Shown here: one piece after another, positions 1 through 4,751 of the stretch | How positions within the stretch are numbered: the stretch's first letter is position 1 | Layout: each line of letters starts with the position of its first letter | From: Alkanindiges sp. | Lineage (GTDB): Bacteria > Pseudomonadota > Gammaproteobacteria > Pseudomonadales > Moraxellaceae | DNA length: 6,896 nucleotides | NCBI GenBank assembly: GCA_030152125.1 | Contig: JASLIR010000311.1 | Location: 1-6,896 of the forward strand | Direction of reading: 5' to 3' | Position numbers and translations under genes: made by a program | The notes under the pieces: generated by a model | Databases searched by the model: none | What the model was told of the DNA's origin: nothing | What the model saw: the letters and a program-made list of their open reading frames with translations, nothing else

Positions 1-410
1 AGTGCTTTTAGAATGGCCAGACGCCCTACCGGTAGCAGCAGCGCCCCACCAATGCCCTGAAATACCCGCGAAATCACCAGCTGGTCCAGGTTTTGTGACA
101 GTGCACAGCCCAGGGAAGCCAGGCTGAAAATAATTACTGCACTTAAAAAGGTATTGCGTAAGCCAAAGCGGTCGGCCAGCCAGCCACTGGCCGGAATGAC
201 AGCGGCCACTGACAATACATAGGCCACTACCACAGATTGCATGTGCAGGGGGCTTTCCCCCAGGCTTTTCGCCATGCTGGGCAATGCCGTGTTGACAATG
301 GTGGCATCCAGCGACTGCATAAAGAAGCCCAGTGCTACCAGCAATAATAAAGGTTTGTAAACATCATCCAGTTTACTGGTAGGCACTGAATTGGTGTGTT
401 GCTTGGACAT
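1..410 (-). CDS. MdtD-like DHA2-family MFS multidrug exporter, N-terminal part (3' end outside window)
   Basis: Inner-membrane proton-driven exporter of the major facilitator superfamily, DHA2 (EmrB/QacA) branch. I translated 136 residues from the ATG at 410. Residues 34-46 ([13 protein letters not shown]) are the DHA2 motif D1 at the end of the first membrane helix, 76-88 ([13 protein letters not shown]) are the MFS loop 2-3 motif A, and 115-130 ([16 protein letters not shown]) are motif B in helix 4. Hydrophobic helices lie near 20-40, 57-77, 88-105 and 112-132. The stretch around GFFMQSLD and GESPLHM is very close to E. coli MdtD as I remember it, but no mdtABC or baeSR genes are visible, so I give no symbol. 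Family members are about 470 residues, so roughly 70% lies beyond the left edge. The start has an AAGG ribosome site nine bases upstream, and the other nearby ATG runs straight into a stop. Substrate unknown. Confidence 0.93.
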   Translation of the reverse strand, partial: MSKQHTNSVPTSKLDDVYKPLLLLVALGFFMQSLDATIVNTALPSMAKSLGESPLHMQSVVVAYVLSVAAVIPASGWLADRFGLRNTFLSAVIIFSLASLGCALSQNLDQLVISRVFQGIGGALLLPVGRLAILKA

Positions 411-419
411 TACATCAAA

Positions 420-423
420 CCTT
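420..423 (-). promoter_or_regulatory. Ribosome binding site of the MFS exporter gene
   Basis: On the minus strand AAGG lies nine bases before the ATG at 408-410. It supports this start and is the only purine-rich match close upstream. Confidence 0.5.
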
Positions 424-504
424 GATGGTTGTATGTGGCAGGGGGGTGCCTTGGTTGAGAGATGATTATGGCATGATGTTTTGTCGTGGTGTTTAGCTGT
501 TTTG

Positions 505-519
505 CATGCTGATAGCATG
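505..519. repeat. Small perfect palindrome, possible operator
   Basis: CATGCT and AGCATG flank the three bases GAT, a perfect six-base inverted repeat. It lies 95 bases upstream of the MFS start, between two divergent genes, where a regulator of the exporter could bind. No T tract follows on either strand, so it is not a terminator. Six base pairs can occur by chance and no regulator gene is visible here. Confidence 0.3.
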
Positions 520-525
520 GGGCGG

Positions 526-591
526 AAAGCAGGCCTAAAACCCATGGCAGGCGCTAATTTTTAGTCGAGTATTAAAGCAGGCTTAAATCCT
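526..591. repeat. Imperfect 18-base direct repeat, two copies
   Basis: The 18 bases at 526-543 (AAAGCAGGCCTAAAACCC) recur at 574-591 with 15 identities (AAAGCAGGCTTAAATCCT), 48 bases apart start to start. A third GCAGGC followed by CTAA lies between them at 547-557. The repeats sit upstream of the lipoprotein gene and could be tandem regulator sites or remnants of a small duplication. I do not recognise the motif. Confidence 0.4.
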
Positions 592-608
592 GAAAAATCA
601 TCATCCAT

Positions 609-639
609 TTGCCGGAACTTCAAGGAGTTGCCATATAAA
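609..639 (+). promoter_or_regulatory. Possible promoter of the lipoprotein gene
   Basis: TTGCCG (609-614) and TATAAA (634-639) resemble -35 and -10 hexamers with a 19-base spacer, longer than ideal. Transcription would start near 646 and leave a leader of about 55 bases before the ATG at 701. This is a visual match only. Confidence 0.3.
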
Positions 640-691
640 TGACATTTTCCTGTTCTAGCGTGAGCCTCGTTTTATCACTTGGTTTGGATAC

Positions 692-695
692 AGGA
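692..695 (+). promoter_or_regulatory. Ribosome binding site of the lipoprotein gene
   Basis: AGGA lies five bases before the ATG at 701 and eight before the in-frame ATG at 704. The first two codons are both ATG, and the spacing slightly favours the second; the difference is a single residue of the signal peptide. Confidence 0.5.
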
Positions 696-700
696 CAATA

Positions 701-2530
701 ATGATGAAGATGAAAACACTGGCACTGTCGGCACTAACAGCCGCTGTCTTATTGATTACGGCAGGTTGTAATGATGACGATAATGATGTGGCGGTTGAGC
801 CCACCCCGGAAAAAATTTCCCTGTCTTTTTTAGGCCGTTTTGAAACAGGTGTATTTGAAGAAGGGGCAGCAGAGATTCCTGCGTTTGATGCTGCCAGCAA
901 GCGCGCCTTTATCGTGAATGCCAAGAAAGGCGTGGTGGAAGTACTGGATCTGGCTGATCCAGCTAAACCAAAGCTGATTGGGGAAATTGACGCCAAAACA
1001 ATTCTGGCTGGTGCCCAAGTAAACAGTGTATCGGTACAGAACGGCATTGTAGCCGTCGCAGTGCAGGCGCCAGTTAAGACAGATAATGGCTTTGCCGCCT
1101 TTTATAAGGCCAGTGATTTAAGCCTGATCAGCCGGGTAGGGATTGGTGCCTTGCCGGATATGATTAGCTTTAGCCCGGATGGCAAAACCGTACTGGTTGC
1201 TAACGAAGCTGAGCCTTCTGAAGATTATAAGGTTGACCCTGAAGGTACGGTTAGCATTATTAATATCAGCGATATCACCAAACCAGTAGCGAAAGTAGCA
1301 GACTTTAAGGCATGGATTGGCAAGGAAGCTGAACTGCGTGCTAAAGGCGTACGTATTTTTGGACCAAATGCCAATGCAGCACAGGATTTTGAACCTGAAT
1401 ACATTACGGTATCCAAAGACAGCAAAACGGCATGGGTAACCCTGCAGGAAAACAATGCACTGGCAAAAATTGATATTGCCACTGCCAAAGTGACCGATAT
1501 CCTGCCTTTAGGCTATAAGGACCACGGTTTGGCCGCCAATGCGCTGGATTTAAGTGACCTGGACAATGCGGATGAAAGTGCAGGTAATATCAATATCAAG
1601 CCGTGGCAGGGTGTGCGTGGCCAGTATATGCCTGATTCAATTGGTAATTACCAGGCAGACGGCAAAACTTATCTGGTAACTGCCAACGAGGGTGATGCCC
1701 GTGAGTGGTTTAAGGATGAAGAAGCCTACTTTAAAGGTGAGGCCGATGGCTTTGTAGAAACCTTCCGCGTGAAGCACCTGGTACACAAGGATGGTTTTGA
1801 CCGCCGTGCCGGGGATGACCTGCCACCACAACTGCGTCAACTGGCTAAAGGTGCGGAGCTGAACCCAGTGGTATTTGGCTACTGTGGCGCTACGGCTGAT
1901 GGCAAGCCGGGCGATTGCCGTGCCGACAGCAAGCTGGGGCGCCTGAAAATCAGCTGGACCCAGGGCTACCAGACCAATGCCGATGGTACGCCAAAACTGA
2001 ATGAGCGCGGTAACCTGGTATATGACGCGCTGTATAGCTTTGGTGGCCGTTCCTTTAGTATTTGGGATGATAGCGGCAAGCTGGTATGGGATTCAGGCGA
2101 TCAGCTGGAGCAAAAAGTGGCGGAGTTGTTTCCGGCGCATTTTAACTCTGACCATGCAGCATCCTTGTTTGATGACCGCAGTGACGACAAAGGGCCGGAG
2201 CCGGAAGGCCTTGCCATTGGTACCATTGGCCAGAAAACCTTTGCCTTTGTTGGTCTGGAGCGTGAAAGTGGTGTGATGGTATATGACATCGCCAAGCCAA
2301 CCGCACCAGTATTTGTGCAATACATCAATAAACGTGATTTTAGTATCGTTGATAACCCTGATACTGATGATGTGAATGAAGGTCTGGTATCTGCCGCGGG
2401 TGATCTGGGGCCGGAAGGTCTGGTGTTTGTACCTGCCGACAAATCACCTAACAAGCAGGCCCTGCTGATTGTAGGTAATGAAATTAGTGGCACAACGGCC
2501 ATTTTCCAGATTAACCAGCAGTTTAAATAA
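701..2530 (+). CDS. Choice-of-anchor I family lipoprotein (beta-propeller, phytase/esterase-like)
   Basis: Predicted secreted lipoprotein of 609 residues. Lys3 and Lys5 precede a hydrophobic run (6-20) and a lipobox T20-A21-G22-C23; Cys23 is followed by an acidic tether NDDDND. Asn rather than Asp at position +2 suggests sorting to the outer membrane. The mature part shows repeated propeller-blade signatures: FSPDGKTVLVANEAEPSEDY (157-176), EPEYITVSKDSKTAWVTLQE (231-250), ANEGDAREW (328-336), YSFGGRSFSIWD (445-456), SDDKGPEPEGLAIG (494-507), GPEGLVFVPA (570-579) and a C-terminal VGNEISGTTAIFQI (591-604). These are hallmarks of the choice-of-anchor I family, related to YVTN propellers and to the 'esterase-like activity of phytase' group. 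The name reflects varied anchors; here it is the N-terminal lipid. C395 and C406 could form a disulfide. The reaction and ligand are unproven. The gene ends before its own terminator and is probably monocistronic. Confidence 0.88.
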   Translation: MMKMKTLALSALTAAVLLITAGCNDDDNDVAVEPTPEKISLSFLGRFETGVFEEGAAEIPAFDAASKRAFIVNAKKGVVEVLDLADPAKPKLIGEIDAKTILAGAQVNSVSVQNGIVAVAVQAPVKTDNGFAAFYKASDLSLISRVGIGALPDMISFSPDGKTVLVANEAEPSEDYKVDPEGTVSIINISDITKPVAKVADFKAWIGKEAELRAKGVRIFGPNANAAQDFEPEYITVSKDSKTAWVTLQENNALAKIDIATAKVTDILPLGYKDHGLAANALDLSDLDNADESAGNINIKPWQGVRGQYMPDSIGNYQADGKTYLVTANEGDAREWFKDEEAYFKGEADGFVETFRVKHLVHKDGFDRRAGDDLPPQLRQLAKGAELNPVVFGYCGATADGKPGDCRADSKLGRLKISWTQGYQTNADGTPKLNERGNLVYDALYSFGGRSFSIWDDSGKLVWDSGDQLEQKVAELFPAHFNSDHAASLFDDRSDDKGPEPEGLAIGTIGQKTFAFVGLERESGVMVYDIAKPTAPVFVQYINKRDFSIVDNPDTDDVNEGLVSAAGDLGPEGLVFVPADKSPNKQALLIVGNEISGTTAIFQINQQFK

Positions 2531-2562
2531 CTGATTATTAATTTATCAGTAGACAGCGAGGG

Positions 2563-2590
2563 AGACGCCAGATTATCTGGCGTCTTTTCT
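2563..2590 (+). terminator. Rho-independent terminator after the lipoprotein gene
   Basis: A perfect ten-base stem, AGACGCCAGA (2563-2572) and TCTGGCGTCT (2576-2585), closes a TTA loop and runs into TTTTCT. It begins 33 bases after the stop codon of the lipoprotein gene. The other strand has CCCTC after the stem instead of a T tract, so it acts mainly in the plus direction and separates the lipoprotein from the next gene. Confidence 0.9.
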
Positions 2591-2623
2591 ATCCGGTTAC
2601 AGCAAACAGAGAGAGTGACTATT

Positions 2624-2653
2624 TTGTTATGGGGCCAAGGTTAGTACTATAAG
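2624..2653 (+). promoter_or_regulatory. Candidate promoter of the orphan gene
   Basis: TTGTTA (2624-2629) and TATAAG (2648-2653) match the -35 and -10 consensus at four and five of six bases with an 18-base spacer. Transcription would start near 2660, only about three bases before the ATG at 2663 but 24 before the ATG at 2684. It follows directly after a strong terminator, where a new promoter is expected. Confidence 0.45.
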
Positions 2654-2673
2654 TAATCATACATGGCTGGCTT

Positions 2674-2679
2674 AGAGGA
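2674..2679 (+). promoter_or_regulatory. Ribosome binding site that decides the orphan gene's start
   Basis: AGAGGA lies four bases before the ATG at 2684, whereas the ATG at 2663 has no purine-rich site upstream. Together with the promoter position this favours the 2684 start. Confidence 0.5.
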
Positions 2680-2683
2680 TGGC

Positions 2684-3223
2684 ATGGCAGTGCTTACAGA
2701 AAGGCAGAAAGCGATTTATTATAAAGCCAACTTGCCGAATTATTTGAAAACACTCGGTGTTCTATTTCAAAGGGAGGTGGTGGCTTCAGAATTGTTAAGC
2801 CTAAAAGAAAGCGAGTTGTTAGGCTCCAGATATAAGAAAAAAGTGCTTATAGCAAAAGATATTTATGAAACAACTATTCCTGATGTGCGGTATTTTGACT
2901 TTAATCAGTTGTTTGCTGCTTTGCAGGCCGCCGCCTCTACACCAGCGTGTTTATGGGCAGACCTGAGTGATGCGTGCGGGTATATGAAAGTCGATAGCTT
3001 GCTAAACATTAAAAGTATGTATGCCTTTCTCGTTTTTTCCAATATTTGTGCTTTTGAGACAAGGGACTTAAATCAGAGATTGCTGATTGATTACACTGAA
3101 CATTCAGATGGCAGCAATAGTCTTATGTTTGAAGTGGAAGGGGAGGAATGGCAAACAGCATTTAAGAGTTTAGCAGTCAGTCTTCCTTTAAAACCATTAT
3201 TTGCAGGGGATTCCGTCTATTAA
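2684..3223 (+). CDS. Hypothetical protein, unrecognised, foreign base composition
   Basis: I do not recognise this 179-residue protein. There is no signal peptide and no membrane segment, so it is probably cytoplasmic. The first 60 residues are charged and helix-like (TERQKAIYYKANLPNYLKTL, then ELLSLKESELLGSRYKKK). The middle holds two cysteines in CLWADLSDACGYM (89-101), with a third at 122. The C-terminal part is acidic (SLMFEVEGEEWQTAF, 146-160). The frame can open at 2663 (186 residues), but only the ATG at 2684 has a ribosome site. Composition is unlike the neighbours: about 37% G+C in five 60-base lines counted by hand, against 53% in five lines of the radical SAM gene, and five of its six arginines are AGA/AGG. 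Size and isolation would fit an immunity protein or other accessory cargo, but nothing in the sequence shows this. The reading frame itself is well supported by length and context. Confidence 0.72.
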   Translation: MAVLTERQKAIYYKANLPNYLKTLGVLFQREVVASELLSLKESELLGSRYKKKVLIAKDIYETTIPDVRYFDFNQLFAALQAAASTPACLWADLSDACGYMKVDSLLNIKSMYAFLVFSNICAFETRDLNQRLLIDYTEHSDGSNSLMFEVEGEEWQTAFKSLAVSLPLKPLFAGDSVY

Positions 3224-3330
3224 ATACAAGAGAGGTGCTGCGTACATTGCTATATTTTGACCTTTGTCGGATAGTTAGGCGGGTCTGTTTTGGGCTAAGA
3301 TTGAACCATCAATAAGATTAGATAAAACCG

Positions 3331-3801
3331 ATGACGCCTGCCTGCCAGTTATTAAAAACCCGAAAAATTGAATTTTCCATCCATGAATATGCGCATGACC
3401 CTAGCTGCACTAATTTTGGAATGGAAGCAGCAGAAAAACTAAACCTGCCGTTGAGCCAGGTATTTAAAACTTTATTAGTGACTGATGATAAACAGCATTA
3501 CGTGGCTATTTTGCCGGTAGACCATAGCCTGAGCATGAAAAAAGCCGCGCAGGCCTTGGGCTGTAAAAAGTTGCATATGGCGGAAATTAAAGATGCTGAA
3601 CGCCTGACAGGCTATTTGGTAGGCGGGATTAGCCCGGTAGGGCAAAAGAAACGCCTGAAAACCGTGATTGATGCCAGTGCTGAAGGTTTTAGCATCATGT
3701 ATGTGAGTGGGGGCAAGCGCGGACTGGATATTGGCCTGCGCCCGCAGGATTTAGCTGCGGTAGTGCAGGCCGAATTTAAGGATATTGTAGATACGGATTA
3801 A
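3331..3801 (+). CDS. ybaK: Cys-tRNA(Pro) deacylase, YbaK/EbsC family
   Basis: Free-standing trans-editing enzyme of the cytoplasm that hydrolyses cysteine mischarged onto tRNA(Pro) by prolyl-tRNA synthetase, protecting translation. The 156 residues match the usual length of about 155-160 for a single YbaK domain. Visible signatures are SIHEYAHDP near the N-terminus (16-24), QVFKTLLV (43-50) with the family's essential lysine at K46, ILPVDHSLSMKKAA (60-73), the substrate-pocket loop GYLVGGISPVGQKK (94-107), and SGGKRGLDIGLRP (126-138). The ATG at 3331 gives the expected N-terminus; only a weak purine stretch precedes it. The gene stands alone, 107 bases after the orphan and convergent with the LOG gene. 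I see no convincing promoter in the preceding gap. Family assignment is firm; specificity for Cys-tRNA(Pro) is inferred from close resemblance to the characterised enzymes. Confidence 0.94.
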   Translation: MTPACQLLKTRKIEFSIHEYAHDPSCTNFGMEAAEKLNLPLSQVFKTLLVTDDKQHYVAILPVDHSLSMKKAAQALGCKKLHMAEIKDAERLTGYLVGGISPVGQKKRLKTVIDASAEGFSIMYVSGGKRGLDIGLRPQDLAAVVQAEFKDIVDTD

Positions 3802-3840
3802 GCAGGTGTTTGCTTTAAACCCCCACTCTTTAAAATGCTG

Positions 3841-4485
3841 TTAAATGGCATGCCGGGATACCGGTGCTGTTTGTAAATCCTGCAAAATAAGATTCAGTAT
3901 ATCAGCCACGTTGTCACATACCACAATTTTGTCACGGTGCGGCTGGCTTAAAAAGCCTTCCTGCACGGCATGATCCAGTTGGGCAATCAGGTGTTGGTAG
4001 TAGTTATTGATATTAAACAGCACCATCGGTTTACGGTGCTGATCCAACTGGCCCCAGGTGGCTATTTCCAGTATTTCTTCCAGCGTTCCAAAACCGCCGG
4101 GCAGTGCCACAAAGGCGCAGGCCAGGTCAGCCATCATGGCTTTGCGGGTATGCATGCTGTCCACCACGTGCAGCTCATTTAAGCCGTGATGGGCAATTTC
4201 ATAGTCCAGCAGAAATTCTGGAATGACGCCCACCACATCACTGCCGGCCTGTAAAGCTGCATTGGCAATTTCACCCATCAGGCCAATGGTGGCGCCGCCA
4301 TACACCACACCCAGTTGTGCGCTAGCCATGGCTTTAATCAGTGCCGTGCTTTGTTGCAGGTAAATAGGTTGGTTACCCAGCCGGGAGCCGCAATAAATGG
4401 CAACCAGGGGTTGAGAAACAGGCTTTCTGGCAGGGGATGACATGGCTAATAAAGAGACAGTAGCAAGAGGTAAGACGTGATTCAT
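3841..4485 (-). CDS. LOG family protein (TIGR00730), nucleoside 5'-monophosphate phosphoribohydrolase
   Basis: Rossmann-fold enzyme of the LOG/lysine-decarboxylase-like family, which cleaves the N-glycosidic bond of nucleoside 5'-monophosphates to base plus ribose 5-phosphate; plant and several bacterial members act on cytokinin nucleotides or AMP. The 214 residues carry CGSR (32-35), YGGATIGLMG (62-71), MHTRKAMM with R114 and K115 (111-118), and the diagnostic PGGFGTLEE (129-137, catalytic E137), followed by WGQLDQHRKP. The old label 'lysine decarboxylase' is wrong for this family. The N-terminus is about 20 residues longer than is typical and starts hydrophobic (MNHVLPLATVSLLAMSS). An internal ATG at 4441-4443 would give 200 residues but has no ribosome site, while the ATG at 4485 has a weak TTGAG six bases upstream. 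Convergent with ybaK, 39 bases between stops; substrate not known. Confidence 0.92.
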   Translation of the reverse strand: MNHVLPLATVSLLAMSSPARKPVSQPLVAIYCGSRLGNQPIYLQQSTALIKAMASAQLGVVYGGATIGLMGEIANAALQAGSDVVGVIPEFLLDYEIAHHGLNELHVVDSMHTRKAMMADLACAFVALPGGFGTLEEILEIATWGQLDQHRKPMVLFNINNYYQHLIAQLDHAVQEGFLSQPHRDKIVVCDNVADILNLILQDLQTAPVSRHAI

Positions 4486-4508
4486 GGCAGACTCAACACA
4501 GCAGAGTC

Positions 4509-4514
4509 TTTATA
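4509..4514 (-). promoter_or_regulatory. Possible -10 box of the LOG gene
   Basis: Minus-strand TATAAA would place transcription start near 4502, about 17 bases before the ATG at 4485, consistent with that longer start. No good -35 hexamer is visible at the right distance. Confidence 0.25.
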
Positions 4515-4674
4515 CTGGCATTACTATATCACAATGCCGTGACAGGTCCGGCCAGCTTGGTTGGCAATTTGTAGGCTTGCGATGCCGGATGTGGAATTTT
4601 GCTCTCATGTAGCGGGTCATAACAACCTGGCTAAATCTGTTTAAAAAATAAACTAAAAACAAATAAATTATTCA

Positions 4675-4683
4675 TGCTAAAAT
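4675..4683 (+). promoter_or_regulatory. Extended -10 promoter of the YgiQ-family gene
   Basis: TGCTAAAAT combines the TGn extension with a five-of-six -10 hexamer (TAAAAT, 4678-4683). There is no good -35 box, as is common for extended -10 promoters. The 40 bases upstream (about 4638-4672) are strongly A+T rich with several A tracts, resembling an UP element or bent DNA. Predicted start is near 4690, giving a leader of about 60 bases. Confidence 0.45.
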
Positions 4684-4699
4684 GAAGGGTTCTCAAGTT

Positions 4700-4716
4700 T
4701 GCTTTTTTAAAAAGCA
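4700..4716. repeat. A+T-rich palindrome in the YgiQ gene leader
   Basis: TGCTTTTT and AAAAAGCA are perfect inverted repeats around a single T. In RNA this would fold into a seven-base hairpin with a UUA loop, about 35 bases before the start codon. It could be a regulator site or a leader hairpin. It lacks a G+C-rich stem, so I do not call it a terminator. Confidence 0.35.
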
Positions 4717-4751
4717 CAGCCCGCCCTTGTAAAATTGAGTCGCCAGCTATT

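Noticed and set aside
631..652. Possible Pho box upstream of the lipoprotein gene
   Set aside because: Only a single reversed TGTCAT-like half-site is present; the second half-site at the required spacing is missing.
2101..2502. Minus-strand frame of 133 codons opposite the lipoprotein gene
   Set aside because: The plus-strand frame carries clear family motifs through this stretch (SDDKGPEPEGL, GPEGLVFVPA); the antisense frame has none.
2531..2549. CTGAT/ATCAG inverted repeat just after the lipoprotein stop codon
   Set aside because: Only a five-base, A+T-rich stem with a nine-base loop; the strong hairpin at 2563-2585 explains termination.
2663..2683. Earlier ATG for the orphan gene (186 residues)
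   Set aside because: No ribosome site precedes it and the candidate promoter would start transcription only about three bases before it; 2684 fits better, although a leaderless start cannot be excluded.
3800..3815. Possible terminator between the convergent ybaK and LOG genes
   Set aside because: AAGCA and TGCTT form only a five-base stem with no proper T tract, too weak to call.
4582..4644. Possible 20-residue small ORF in the gap before the YgiQ-family gene
   Set aside because: It has an ATG and a stop but no ribosome site, and a frame this short is expected by chance; it also ends before the likely promoter.
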